This document shows positions 19,032 through 28,132 of a stretch of 64,000 nucleotides of DNA, in pieces. Source of the DNA: Chitinophagaceae bacterium. Its GTDB lineage: Bacteria; Bacteroidota; Bacteroidia; Chitinophagales; Chitinophagaceae. Made by a program: the position numbers and the translations under genes. How positions within the stretch are numbered: position 1 is the stretch's first letter; every line of letters starts with the position of its first letter. The stretch lies in assembly GCA_016787065.1 (NCBI GenBank), contig JAEUVD010000033.1, positions 124,001 through 188,000 of the forward strand. The letters run 5' to 3'. Under the pieces are notes generated by a model. That model was not told the origin of the DNA. It worked only from the letters and a program-made list of their open reading frames with translations, and did no database searches.

Positions 19032-21215
19032 TTATTTCTTCACGATTCGAATTGTTTGATGCTTACCATCTTTATCTACATGTAACATGTAAACTCCCGT
19101 ATTCAAATGACTAATAGAAAATTGCTTAGATGCATTCGTTAAGGCTAACACTTTTCTGCCGGAGAAATCATAAATCGAAATAGTTGCATTTTCTGCCGTA
19201 CTACTCAGGTAAATAGTGCCTGATGTTTCGGTTGGATATACTTGGTTAGCATCTTCACTTACTGTTTCAACACCAGTAGGTGTGGCATAACCATTTAACT
19301 CCATGGTTTTGCTAAGTGCACCAGAACTTGTTACGGTTAAATCGCCTTGATGGTTGCCCGGTGTTTGTGGGTTATAGCGCACAAATACGGTTGTTAACGG
19401 AACTGCTCCTGTAATACTTGGTTGCAATTGTAACATCGATCCAAATCCATTTGTAGAATTTAATGAAATCTGCCAATGCTGTGGTGCTGTTACGTATAAA
19501 GGTGATACCAAATACATACCACTTACTGCTATCGATTGCACTGCTGATGGGATACCAAAGGTGGTTAAAAAGTAATTTAAACTCGTTGGCGCTAAAGTTA
19601 CAACCGGGGTATTTGGAATGGCAACCCCATTTAATGGTATGGTAATGGTTGTAACCGCTGTTGATGCGATCGTTAAATCTCCGGTGTCAGTATTAGGCAT
19701 TTGCGGATTGAAACGAACATAAATAGTTGTAGCAGCTAACATACCTGCGGTGGGAGTTAACGTAATCGACTGACTATAACCGCTTCCGGAAGTTAGAGAA
19801 ATTTCAAACGGAGCCGGTAAAGAAAGAACTACGTTACCCAGTAAATAGGTTCCGGAAACACTCAATGTTTGTGTTGCCGATGGAATACCTACTACGGCAT
19901 TGAAATTCGATAAAGAGGTTGGCGTTACTATAACACTCGGGGCGGGTGGCGCTGAAGCGGTACCGGTAACCGGTATATTTATCGTGTTAGATCCGGTGGA
20001 ATAATTGCTTACATTACCCGCGTGTGAACCCACAGATCCAGGGTTATATCGTACATAAATGGCCGTACTCGCTAAGGTTTGTGCCGTTGGAGTGAGAATC
20101 AAAGATGAGCCATAACCACTTCCAGCTGTTAAGGAGATTTCAAATTCCGCCGGAGCAGAAATATTTACATTTCCACTTAAGTACAAACCACTTAAATTAT
20201 AGGTTTGAGGTGCCGAAGGATAACCAACAAATGCCGTGAACGGAGTTAAATTAACCGGATCTGGATTTGTAATAAGTGTTGGAATTATGGGTGCGGTGGA
20301 TGTTCCCTGTACAAAAACATTTTGATCTACCGCGCCTAAACAAGTATGACTAATAAATCCATTATGACTTCCTGCTACGGAAGGATTGTAACGAACATAA
20401 ATGGTTGTATTCGGTATAGTTCCTGCTGTTGGTGTTAACGATAAGGAACCACTAAAACCGGAACCGGCTGTAGTAGAAATTTCAAAATGAGTAGGTGCCG
20501 TTAAGGTCAGATTACTCAACATATTAATTGCACTAACAGTGTATGTTTGATTAGTGGATGGCGTACCAACTACCGTGCTAAAAGAAGGTAATGCATTCGG
20601 ATTTACGGTAACCACAGGTGCAATAATGTTCACGTTAAAATCATAAGTACAACCAACGGTATAGTTTAAACCAAATGAATAACAATCATTATAAAGCATA
20701 AACGGATCGTAGATATTTGGTGTAGGACCAAAGTAATCGGAATATCTAACTAAACGCATGCGCGTTGGACCATTAGTAACTCCAAAAGGAATGGTGATAT
20801 TGGTATTAATGGTTTGAGGAAAACCAGAGAAACAAGGTAAAGCGGCATTCGTTGTGGTTGAATTATCGACCACTATTTCCGATACGTCGAACATTTGATC
20901 CTGATTCATGTCGATCAACACGGCGAAATACATAGGCTCAACATCCGGAGCATCATAGAAATTTATAGAAAGATTCATAGGTGTTCCTACTACCAAATTG
21001 GGCAACACCGTTGTATTGTAATATAAAATCGTATTCGGATTGGCGGAACTTCCTAAAGGGCCAAAATTCACAGTTGTACTTCCCATCGTCATATAGTTGA
21101 TGGAATTATAATTACCATCAAACGCTTGATTACAATAGGGCGATGCATCAGGAATCTGTGCAAAGGTTAAAAACGTAATTAATGACAGTATTAAAGAAGA
21201 TAAAACTTTTTTCAT
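19032..21215 (-). CDS. Secreted T9SS type A protein with GEVED-like domain and four ~108-residue repeats
   Basis: Signal peptide (MKKVLSSLILSLITFLTFAQ), then a GEVED-like domain (LIDMNQDQMFDVSEIVVDN; RMRLVRYSDYFG). Four Ig-like repeats of about 108 residues follow from about residue 195, each with a pattern like FTAFVGYPSAPQTYNLSG ... APAEFEISL ... IYVRYNP. The last 75 residues form the type A sorting domain (VYPTETSGTIYL ... GVYMLHVDKDG). The role is unknown; repeats of this type are common in large Bacteroidota surface proteins. A -7 box TAGATTTG lies on the minus strand at 21239-21246. Confidence 0.88.
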   Translation of the reverse strand: MKKVLSSLILSLITFLTFAQIPDASPYCNQAFDGNYNSINYMTMGSTTVNFGPLGSSANPNTILYYNTTVLPNLVVGTPMNLSINFYDAPDVEPMYFAVLIDMNQDQMFDVSEIVVDNSTTTNAALPCFSGFPQTINTNITIPFGVTNGPTRMRLVRYSDYFGPTPNIYDPFMLYNDCYSFGLNYTVGCTYDFNVNIIAPVVTVNPNALPSFSTVVGTPSTNQTYTVSAINMLSNLTLTAPTHFEISTTAGSGFSGSLSLTPTAGTIPNTTIYVRYNPSVAGSHNGFISHTCLGAVDQNVFVQGTSTAPIIPTLITNPDPVNLTPFTAFVGYPSAPQTYNLSGLYLSGNVNISAPAEFEISLTAGSGYGSSLILTPTAQTLASTAIYVRYNPGSVGSHAGNVSNYSTGSNTINIPVTGTASAPPAPSVIVTPTSLSNFNAVVGIPSATQTLSVSGTYLLGNVVLSLPAPFEISLTSGSGYSQSITLTPTAGMLAATTIYVRFNPQMPNTDTGDLTIASTAVTTITIPLNGVAIPNTPVVTLAPTSLNYFLTTFGIPSAVQSIAVSGMYLVSPLYVTAPQHWQISLNSTNGFGSMLQLQPSITGAVPLTTVFVRYNPQTPGNHQGDLTVTSSGALSKTMELNGYATPTGVETVSEDANQVYPTETSGTIYLSSTAENATISIYDFSGRKVLALTNASKQFSISHLNTGVYMLHVDKDGKHQTIRIVKK

Positions 21216-21324
21216 TCGGGGTAAGTTTCGATAAAAGACAAATCTAATAGAATTTTAGTTGGTTTGAAAGCCTATTTTTCCAAGGAATTCAGCTTTTTCG
21301 GTGAAAGCTTACAGTTTTCTGACA

Positions 21325-23745
21325 TTATCGCAATTCAAGTTGTGTATTTTTTCCTGATTCCACGCGGAAATCAACAATTTTTGAACCTGCCAAAGGCACC
21401 TTAGGATCAACGGGAATAATTGCTTTATAAATGCCTGGCAGCAACTCCAACGTCTGCTCATTAATTTTACCCGTTATGTTGATTTCATGAAAGGTAGCGA
21501 AGCCATCACCAAGCACACATTGTAAAGCAATCTTTCCTAAAGGACTCGAATTCGTAAATTGTATGGTTCCCGGTTCCTTCAGAAAGACATAATTCTCCGC
21601 AAAAAAATCAATGAATATTACCGTTTTATAGGCCGGTAAAGTATTGATTTCAATATAGTATTGTCCCGGGTCATATTTCAAAACATCCGTACATTTTTGA
21701 AGTACATTTCGTTTATCGGCAAAACGTTTTATAACAACAGCATTGTACTTAACCGGCTTGTATAGTTCATTCGAATACGCAAAATTCAAGGTGCCCTTTC
21801 GAAGTTTTAAAGTAATCTTATTAATCTTATTCGGTTCAATTTTTACATCGAACGAAGAGGCTACGTTATACTCTTTAATAATCACATCGTAATTGCCTGG
21901 ATTTATCGATTCAATTTTGGGTTTTCCATCTTCCATGGTACGAATAAAACGGTATAAGGTATCCTTTGTGGTTGGATTTAATATTTGAATGGTTGGTTGC
22001 GCCTTAGGATATTCCTTACCATCTTCACCAACTAAAAAAATCTGAATTTTGGTTTCAGCACTTGCTTCCGTTTTAACCTCGTATTGCATAGGGTCAGTTG
22101 CATTATTTTTCGGCTTGGAGCTAGAATCTTTTTTTACAACCGGCTTCGCGCTTTCTAAGGTAAAATGAATTACAGCTTTGCTTTTAAGCATGGGGTAGGT
22201 GCGCGAAGGTAAAGCCATCGCATAACCTGTTCGTTTCGGATAATCTCGGAATTTCAAGTTAAGCATGTTCTCCTTTTTCAATACCTCATAATCGAATCGT
22301 ACGAGTGCTTTTTCTTTATTATTAATTTTTTTTGCTTTGCCTAGAAGGTTATTTTTTGCACTCTGTTTAAGTTGGATATAATATCGAGGTTCTAATTCGC
22401 TAATTACACTGAGGTTTCGAATTACGGGAACTTCATAATCGATTCGAACCACCGCTTTGTTTTTGGAATTATTTTTAAACTTTTTTGCCACAAAATTTAT
22501 TTCCTTCTTTTTTACTTGAAGAAAATTAAATGCCAGCATTTCCTTTATTTTAAATGAATCTCTTTTTACGGGTTCATCGTAATCAAAGCGAAGTTTTACT
22601 TTCTTATTTTTTATGGCAAGTGCTTTTCCGTTTATCCGTTTTAAAGTTGGAAGTTTAACTTCATAGGGTTCAAATCGAAGGGAAGAAAATATAAGTTTAT
22701 CACGCTCCACAGGTTCATCATATTCGAAACGAAGTGTTGCTTTTTTGTTTTTAACTGGCTTTGTTTTGGCGGTTACCTTCGGTTTGAATTCTTCACTTCG
22801 TGTAAACCAAGTAGGTTGAAGGCGTTCTGAATTAGGTTTAACCAAAATTGGTTTGGTAATTTCAACTTCATCGAATGTAAAACGCAAGGTAGCCTTATGG
22901 TTGCTTAACATAGGCATACTGCGGTCTGTTGTTAACTTTACCTTGTTTGTTTTAAATGGAAAAGTGGAGAAATCTAACACAACCATTTCATCTTTTTTCA
23001 ACGTAGGTAGAGGAATTACTTTTGGTGTAGTATCCTTAATAGGTTCAACTTTTGATAGCGTTGTATTTAAATTCAGCACTTTAGGCTTATCAATTATTTT
23101 TTGATTTGCATTTACTATTAACGCAACTGCTTTCGGAATATCACTGCTTTCGCTAACTTCAATATAATTGCCCATGCAGTCATAATAACTTTTCAGTTTA
23201 TCATTTTTATCTAAGCCAATCACATAGGGCTGAATCGAAATTTTGTTTTTAAGAAAATGATTAAAGGTTGCACAAATATCACCATTACAACTTTCACCTC
23301 CATCCGTTATAAAAATTATACTGTAGTCGTATTCATTCGGTTGTCCTAATTCATTTTTAGAGGCCTGTTCTAAACTATAAGCAATGGGTGAAAATCCGAT
23401 GGGTTTCAAATATTGTAACCGTGTTTTAATCTGATTTACATTTTGAAAATTGAAGGGAACTTCCAATTTGGTATCGGAACAATTTTTTTCTTGAGCGGGA
23501 TGTTGCGTTCCATAGGCACGTACAGCAAATTCAATTTCATTGTTTATCGCATAAACACTGTCAACTATGTTCAATAAAATATTGGTAGCTACTTCATACC
23601 GCGAATACCCCGGATTCCAAGGGTAGGTCATACTGGAAGAGGCATCTAATAAAAAAAGAATACGCGTTTTTTTTCCGGCTAGAGTAGTTAGGGAAAGAAG
23701 TAATAAGATAAAACTTAACGCGTATCGAAACTTGGATTGGTGCAT
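21325..23745 (-). CDS. Secreted von Willebrand factor A protein with a novel ~48-residue repeat
   Basis: An 806-residue protein with signal peptide (cleavage near residue 24), then a vWA domain (about 27-215). The MIDAS motif is complete at DASSS (D34, S36, S38), and a later FITDGGES matches the family's acidic loop, so it probably binds metal and a protein ligand. Between about 250 and 540 a strand-like motif resembling KATLRFDYDEPVERD recurs six times (near 284, 335, 382, 430, 479, 523) at 44-51 residue spacing; I do not recognise it. The rest looks like beta-sandwich (carboxypeptidase-regulatory-like) repeats. No sorting domain is evident at the C-terminus. Its start overlaps the transketolase stop by one base (TAATG). 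Confidence 0.85.
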   Translation of the reverse strand: MHQSKFRYALSFILLLLSLTTLAGKKTRILFLLDASSSMTYPWNPGYSRYEVATNILLNIVDSVYAINNEIEFAVRAYGTQHPAQEKNCSDTKLEVPFNFQNVNQIKTRLQYLKPIGFSPIAYSLEQASKNELGQPNEYDYSIIFITDGGESCNGDICATFNHFLKNKISIQPYVIGLDKNDKLKSYYDCMGNYIEVSESSDIPKAVALIVNANQKIIDKPKVLNLNTTLSKVEPIKDTTPKVIPLPTLKKDEMVVLDFSTFPFKTNKVKLTTDRSMPMLSNHKATLRFTFDEVEITKPILVKPNSERLQPTWFTRSEEFKPKVTAKTKPVKNKKATLRFEYDEPVERDKLIFSSLRFEPYEVKLPTLKRINGKALAIKNKKVKLRFDYDEPVKRDSFKIKEMLAFNFLQVKKKEINFVAKKFKNNSKNKAVVRIDYEVPVIRNLSVISELEPRYYIQLKQSAKNNLLGKAKKINNKEKALVRFDYEVLKKENMLNLKFRDYPKRTGYAMALPSRTYPMLKSKAVIHFTLESAKPVVKKDSSSKPKNNATDPMQYEVKTEASAETKIQIFLVGEDGKEYPKAQPTIQILNPTTKDTLYRFIRTMEDGKPKIESINPGNYDVIIKEYNVASSFDVKIEPNKINKITLKLRKGTLNFAYSNELYKPVKYNAVVIKRFADKRNVLQKCTDVLKYDPGQYYIEINTLPAYKTVIFIDFFAENYVFLKEPGTIQFTNSSPLGKIALQCVLGDGFATFHEINITGKINEQTLELLPGIYKAIIPVDPKVPLAGSKIVDFRVESGKNTQLELR

Positions 23746-24578
23746 TAATAGTCGCCCAGGGTTTCCTTCAACTGACTAAGTGCTTTTTGCAGTTGATCAT
23801 CATTAGGAGCAATACCGTGCCATTCATGTGTTCCTTCCATAAAATCTACACCTTTACCCATAGCGGTTTTCATTAATATACAGATGGGTTTACCATGACC
23901 GCTTTTAGATTTGGCCGTATTTATTACTTGAACAATTTCATCCATAGCATGTCCATTCATATCCAAAACATCCCATCCGAAAGCTTCAAATTTTGCACGT
24001 AAACTCTCAACATTCATAACGTGCGCTGTACTACCGTCAATTTGTTGTCCGTTCACATCTATCGTAGCAATCAAGTTATCCACCTTATGATGCGCGGCAA
24101 ACATAATCGCTTCCCAATTTTGTCCTTCTTGAAGTTCACCATCACCATGCAGTGAATAAACAAAATGAGGATCTTGATTTAATTTTTTCGTAAGTGCTGC
24201 ACCGATAGCAACGCTTAAACCTTGTCCGAGTGAACCGCTTGCAATACGAACACCTGGTAAATGCTCGTGTGTAGCGGGGTGTCCTTGCAAACGTGTATTT
24301 ATCTGACGAAATGTTGCAAGCTCTGAAACCGGAAAGTAACCACTGCGTGCCAATACACTATAAAACAATGGTGAAATATGACCATTAGATAGAAAAAAAA
24401 GATCTTCTTGTTTGCCATCCATATCAAAACCTTCGTTTCGTTTCATGATATGGAAATAAAGAGCCGTTAAGAAATCGGCACATCCGAGTGAACCTCCGGG
24501 ATGACCGCTTTGGGCTCCATGTACCATGCGAACGATGTCGCGCCTTACCTGACTGGCTATTTCTGTTAATTGTTGCAT
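23745..24578 (-). CDS. Transketolase, N-terminal (TPP-binding) subunit
   Basis: A 277-residue protein matching the first half of transketolase, which carries the thiamine diphosphate site. Visible parts are HPGGSLGCADFLTALY, SLGQGLSVAIGAA and the TPP motif GDGELQEGQNWEAIMFA...NLIATIDVNGQQ. In split transketolases, this subunit works with a separate C-terminal subunit, usually encoded next door. Here the next gene is the vWA protein, which starts on the stop codon (TAATG), so the partner must be elsewhere. A -7 box TACCTTTG lies on the minus strand, about 17 bases upstream of the ATG. Pentose phosphate pathway. Confidence 0.92.
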   Translation of the reverse strand: MQQLTEIASQVRRDIVRMVHGAQSGHPGGSLGCADFLTALYFHIMKRNEGFDMDGKQEDLFFLSNGHISPLFYSVLARSGYFPVSELATFRQINTRLQGHPATHEHLPGVRIASGSLGQGLSVAIGAALTKKLNQDPHFVYSLHGDGELQEGQNWEAIMFAAHHKVDNLIATIDVNGQQIDGSTAHVMNVESLRAKFEAFGWDVLDMNGHAMDEIVQVINTAKSKSGHGKPICILMKTAMGKGVDFMEGTHEWHGIAPNDDQLQKALSQLKETLGDY

Positions 24579-24762
24579 ATATTTAAAAAGGTGAGCAAAG
24601 GTAGGTGAACAATGATGAAATTTAAATTTTCAGGAATGAAAACTGTGACGGTAAAGGTTAAGTGTTTCTGAAAATGTGGTGAAGTTACTTTTTCTTAGGG
24701 GATAAGCAGTTTGCTTAAACGGGTATTTCTCTATCTTTTCATGGTGAAAATAAGATGAAACG

Positions 24763-26313
24763 CTAGCGATATTCTCCCCATACTTTGCGCAAAGCATGTG
24801 CTATTTCGCCGAGTGTACACTGGTTTTCCACCGCCTCAATAACCACTGGCATAAGGTTTTCATTTCCTTGAGCCGTTTCCTGTATGCGTTGTAAATAATC
24901 ATCCACTGTTGCTTGATTTCGATTGACTTTGAAGGATCTGAGTCGGCTAATCTGATCTGTTTGCACCTGATCATCGATTTTCATAATAGGAATCGTTTGG
25001 TTCTCTTCAACCTTATATTTATTTACCCCAACTATTATTTTCTCGTTGCGCTCAATTGCCTGCGTATAAGCGAAACTCGATGAGGCAATTTGTTCTTGAA
25101 TAAAACCTTGTTCTATGGCATGAACAGCGCCACCCATTGCATCAATTTTATCCATTACTTTTTTCACTTCAACCTCCATTTCCTGTGTCAGGCTTTCCAT
25201 AAAATAACTTCCTGCCCAAGGATCAACTGTATCGCAAATACCGCTTTCTTCCGCCACAATTTGTTGTGTTCTCAACGCTATTTGTGCTGCTTGTTGCGTG
25301 GGTAAACTGAGAGCTTCATCGAATCCATTCGTATGTAAACTTTGCGTGCCACCCATGGTTGCTGCAAGCGTTTGAATGGTAACGCGCACAATGTTATTCA
25401 TGGGTTGTTGTGCCGTAAGGGTACTACCTCCGGTTTGTGTATGGAATCGTAATTTTTGAGCCTCCACGGAAGTTGCACCTAGGGCCGATGTAATTTCTGC
25501 CCACAATTTACGTGCTGCTCTGAACTTTGCAATTTCTTCAAATAAGTGATTGTGAGCATTAAAGAAGAAAGACAAGCGTTTGGCAAATACATTAATGTCG
25601 AGTCCTTTTTCAATTGCTGCTTTCAAATACGCCTTACCATTGCTGAGTGTAAACGCAAGTTCTTGCACAGCGGTACTCCCGGCTTCACGAATATGATAAC
25701 CACTAATCGATATGGTATTCCATTTAGGCACTTCCTTACTACAGTACTCAAAAATGTCGGTAATAACACGCATACTTGGTTTTGGAGGATAAATGTAAGT
25801 ACCTCGTGCAGCGTATTCCTTCAAAATATCATTTTGAATGGTGCCAGAAATCTTCTTTATATCGGCTCCTTGTTTTTTAGCAAGGGCTATATAGAATGCC
25901 AATAATATAAAACCCGTAGCATTGATAGTCATGGAAGTGCTTACTTGTTCTAAAGGAATGCCTTTAAACAAGCGTTCCATATCATCGAGAGTATCAATAG
26001 CCACACCAACTTTACCTACTTCGCCGTTGGCCATCGGGTCGTCGGAATCATATCCTATTTGTGTTGGTAAGTCGAAGGCAACACTGAGTCCGGTAACTCC
26101 TTGATTCAATAAGAAATGGTATCGTTCATTGCTGGCTTCTGCGGTACTGAAACCGGCATACTGTCTGATTGTCCATGGTTTATCACGATACATGCCTTCA
26201 TGAATTCCTCTTGTAAAAGGGAATTGGCCCGGCAAACCCGCGTTAAAAACTTCGGTGGGGTAGATTTTTTTTATTTCGATTCCTGAATCTGTTTTGACGA
26301 TTTTTTCAGACAT
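24763..26313 (-). CDS. Methylmalonyl-CoA mutase family, catalytic (barrel) subunit
   Basis: A 516-residue protein carrying the (beta/alpha)8 barrel of B12-dependent acyl-CoA mutases, which converts succinyl-CoA and methylmalonyl-CoA. TIRQYAGFSTAEASNERY holds the substrate tyrosine found in methylmalonyl-CoA mutase (isobutyryl-CoA mutases have Phe there). KPSMRVITD, SISGYHIREAGS and FFNAHNHLFEEIAKFRAAR are also conserved. The cobalamin-binding domain (DxHxxG) is absent, so a separate small subunit must supply it, as in the two-gene archaeal/bacterial type. None is in the window. The ATG at 26313 is preceded by a -7 box only five bases away. Confidence 0.9.
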   Translation of the reverse strand: MSEKIVKTDSGIEIKKIYPTEVFNAGLPGQFPFTRGIHEGMYRDKPWTIRQYAGFSTAEASNERYHFLLNQGVTGLSVAFDLPTQIGYDSDDPMANGEVGKVGVAIDTLDDMERLFKGIPLEQVSTSMTINATGFILLAFYIALAKKQGADIKKISGTIQNDILKEYAARGTYIYPPKPSMRVITDIFEYCSKEVPKWNTISISGYHIREAGSTAVQELAFTLSNGKAYLKAAIEKGLDINVFAKRLSFFFNAHNHLFEEIAKFRAARKLWAEITSALGATSVEAQKLRFHTQTGGSTLTAQQPMNNIVRVTIQTLAATMGGTQSLHTNGFDEALSLPTQQAAQIALRTQQIVAEESGICDTVDPWAGSYFMESLTQEMEVEVKKVMDKIDAMGGAVHAIEQGFIQEQIASSSFAYTQAIERNEKIIVGVNKYKVEENQTIPIMKIDDQVQTDQISRLRSFKVNRNQATVDDYLQRIQETAQGNENLMPVVIEAVENQCTLGEIAHALRKVWGEYR

Positions 26314-26318
26314 AGCCG

Positions 26319-26326
26319 CGAAGGTA
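26319..26326 (-). promoter_or_regulatory. -7 element TACCTTCG for the mutase gene
   Basis: Read on the minus strand; TAnnTTCG variant ending 5 bases before the ATG at 26313. Confidence 0.5.
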
Positions 26327-26454
26327 ATACAGTTTAGGTGTTTTGGAAAAGTGCTTACACTAAGGGCTCAAAGCAGCGGATTAAACTTACACTTTTTGGA
26401 TATACTTCTGATATCCTCACGAGCTACGCGTATGCATACAATTTTTCTTTCTAG

Positions 26455-26462
26455 TATATTTA
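26455..26462 (+). promoter_or_regulatory. -7-like element TATATTTA for the GNAT gene
   Basis: TAnnTTTG with A at the last position, ending 4 bases before the GTG at 26467. Same geometry as at the ATG genes, which supports the GTG start. Confidence 0.45.
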
Positions 26463-26466
26463 ACCC

Positions 26467-26952
26467 GTGTTACAAATAAGTCATTTACAACAGCAAGATG
26501 TTTTGTCGATAATTAGTTTAGCGCATGAAACCTGGTGGGCTACTTATCGTTCCATAATTTCAGATGAACAGATTCATTACATGCTCGATAGGTTTTATAA
26601 TGAGAAATTAATAGAGGAGCAATTGCAACAGAATGACCATATATTTTTGAAAGCAACGGAGGAAGGAGTGCTACTGGGTTATTGTCATGCTATTTGGACG
26701 GATTCTTTCATGAAACTAAGTAAACTTTATATTCATCCAAAAGCACAAGGTAAAGGCGTTGGAAAGCTTTTGTTGGAGGAACTGGAAGTAAGGTGTAACG
26801 CGAATCAAATGCATAGCATCCAGTTGAATGTGAATATTCATAATCCTGCACGATTTTTTTATGAGCGTATGGGTTTTGCCATTGTACAACGAGTGGATAT
26901 TTCATTACATACCTTTTGGTTGAATGATTATGTGATGTCCAAAACCCTTTAG
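26467..26952 (+). CDS. GNAT family N-acetyltransferase
   Basis: A 161-residue single-domain acyl-CoA N-acyltransferase. The acetyl-CoA-binding motif is HPKAQGKGVGKLLLEEL (R/QxxGxG/A), and LNVNIHNPARFFYERMGF closes the fold. The acceptor is unknown. The start is GTG at 26467; there is no in-frame ATG before the conserved region. The repeat array begins right after the stop. Confidence 0.88.
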   Translation: MLQISHLQQQDVLSIISLAHETWWATYRSIISDEQIHYMLDRFYNEKLIEEQLQQNDHIFLKATEEGVLLGYCHAIWTDSFMKLSKLYIHPKAQGKGVGKLLLEELEVRCNANQMHSIQLNVNIHNPARFFYERMGFAIVQRVDISLHTFWLNDYVMSKTL

Positions 26953-26954
26953 GT

Positions 26955-26970
26955 GCGAATCATTATTCGC
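26955..26970. repeat. REP-like palindrome GCGAAT-CATT-ATTCGC
   Basis: Six-base perfect arms with a 4-base centre, directly after the GNAT stop. Same family as the palindromes at 27190 and 27242. Probably also forms an RNA hairpin. Confidence 0.55.
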
Positions 26971-27112
26971 CCGTTTGCAGGAACATGTTGCATGAACACC
27001 CTCATTTTCATTCATTATTTATAATAAAAACCAATGTGCTTTCATTTATGTTAAGGGCATGCCATTGCTTTTTTTGTTTGTATGATTGATGATTTGGAAT
27101 GCAGTGTTTGTT

Positions 27113-27188
27113 AGGGTGAACGTTGTTTGTTGGGGCGAACGGTGTTTTATGGGGCGAAGGGTGTTTTAAGGGGCGAAGGGTGTTTTTT
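27113..27188 (+). repeat. Four tandem 19-bp units, G-rich half-site array
   Basis: Four units of exactly 19 bases with consensus GGGGCGAAGGGTGTTTTAT, the last leading directly into the palindrome at 27190-27209. Each unit begins with the left half-site GGGGCGAA of that palindrome. Confidence 0.8.
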
Positions 27189-27189
27189 G

Positions 27190-27209
27190 GGGCGAATAAT
27201 GATTCGCCC
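27190..27209. repeat. Palindrome GGGCGAAT-AATG-ATTCGCCC
   Basis: Perfect 8-bp arms, 4-base centre. REP-like. It is the reverse complement of the palindrome at 27242-27261. Confidence 0.75.
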
Positions 27210-27241
27210 GTACGTCGGATTAGGATTGTTTTTGGTGGTAG

Positions 27242-27261
27242 GGGCGAATCATTATTCGCCC
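27242..27261. repeat. Palindrome GGGCGAAT-CATT-ATTCGCCC
   Basis: Perfect 8-bp arms, 4-base centre, in inverse orientation to the copy at 27190-27209. Its right half-site is continued by the 20-bp array. Confidence 0.75.
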
Positions 27262-27390
27262 AATGAGTTCATTATTCATCATTATTCGCCCAACGGGGTC
27301 ATTATTCGCCCAATGTGACCATTATTCGCCCAACGTGACCATTATTCACCCAAAGGAACCATTATTCACCCAACGTAATCATTATTCCCC
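27251..27390 (+). repeat. 20-bp tandem array of the right half-site
   Basis: Units of exactly 20 bases, consensus ATTATTCGCCCAACGTGACC: six full copies (27251, 27281, 27301, 27321, 27341, 27361), a half copy at 27271-27280 and a partial one at 27381. There are no spacers, so it is not CRISPR. With the other repeats it fills the 499-base gap before the UPF0173 gene. Confidence 0.85.
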
Positions 27391-27451
27391 CTATGGGAAA
27401 AAAAACAATCAAATTAAAATCATTCAATCTTATTTTCGTTCAAATTATTTT

Positions 27452-28132
27452 ATGGTATTCACATATTACGGTCATTCATGTTTTGCTGCTACCCATCAAG
27501 GAATTACGATCTTGTTTGATCCTTTTATTTCTGGTAACTCTTTGGCTAAATCAATCAATATCGATGAAATCCATGCTGATTATATTTTCCTATCGCATGG
27601 CCATGCCGATCATGTATTAGATGCTGAAGGCATTGCTTTACGCACGGGTGCTAAGGTGGTATGTAGCTATGAAATTCATGAATGGTTGAATGAGAAGGGC
27701 GTTTCTAATACCCATCCTATGAATACCGGAGGCCGATGGAACTTTGGTTTATTTAACGCGAAATGTGTGGTAGCACAACACAGTAGTGGCTTACCGGATG
27801 GTTCCTACGGTGGTAATCCCATGGGTTTTATCATTACCTTCAACGATTACTGTTTTTATTTTAGTGGCGATACCGCGCTCACCTTAGATATGCAACTGAT
27901 ACCGAAATGGGCTAAACTCAACACCGCTATTTTGCCTATCGGCGATAACTTTACTATGGGCTACGAGGATGCCATTGTGGCTGCAGATTTCATTCAATGT
28001 AATCAGATTATAGGAGCTCACTTTGATACCTTTGGATATATCAAAATTGATCACGACCAAGTAAGGAGTGCTTTTCTTTCAACCGGCAAACAAATTAAGT
28101 TACCTGCTATTGGTGAGCAGTTTGATTTATAA
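27452..28132 (+). CDS. UPF0173 metal-dependent hydrolase (MBL fold)
   Basis: A 226-residue metallo-beta-lactamase-fold protein of the UPF0173 group. It starts MVFTYYGHSCFA, has the metal motif SHGHADHV, and later FSGDTALT and GAHFDTFGY give further metal ligands. Substrate unknown. The frame is open back through the repeat array to 27263, but those codons only translate the repeats; the ATG at 27452 fits the family N-terminus. A box TATTTTCG lies at 27431-27438, between the array and the ATG. The stop overlaps the convergent radC by 6 bases. Confidence 0.9.
   Translation: MVFTYYGHSCFAATHQGITILFDPFISGNSLAKSINIDEIHADYIFLSHGHADHVLDAEGIALRTGAKVVCSYEIHEWLNEKGVSNTHPMNTGGRWNFGLFNAKCVVAQHSSGLPDGSYGGNPMGFIITFNDYCFYFSGDTALTLDMQLIPKWAKLNTAILPIGDNFTMGYEDAIVAADFIQCNQIIGAHFDTFGYIKIDHDQVRSAFLSTGKQIKLPAIGEQFDL

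Noticed and set aside
24763..26313. Isobutyryl-CoA mutase
   Set aside because: The substrate position in TIRQYAG is tyrosine, as in methylmalonyl-CoA mutase, rather than phenylalanine.
27127..27318. Open frame across the repeat array
   Set aside because: It merely translates the G-rich and C-rich tandem repeats.
27251..27390. Possible CRISPR array
   Set aside because: The 20-bp units are contiguous with no spacers, no cas genes are nearby, and the units derive from an adjacent palindrome.
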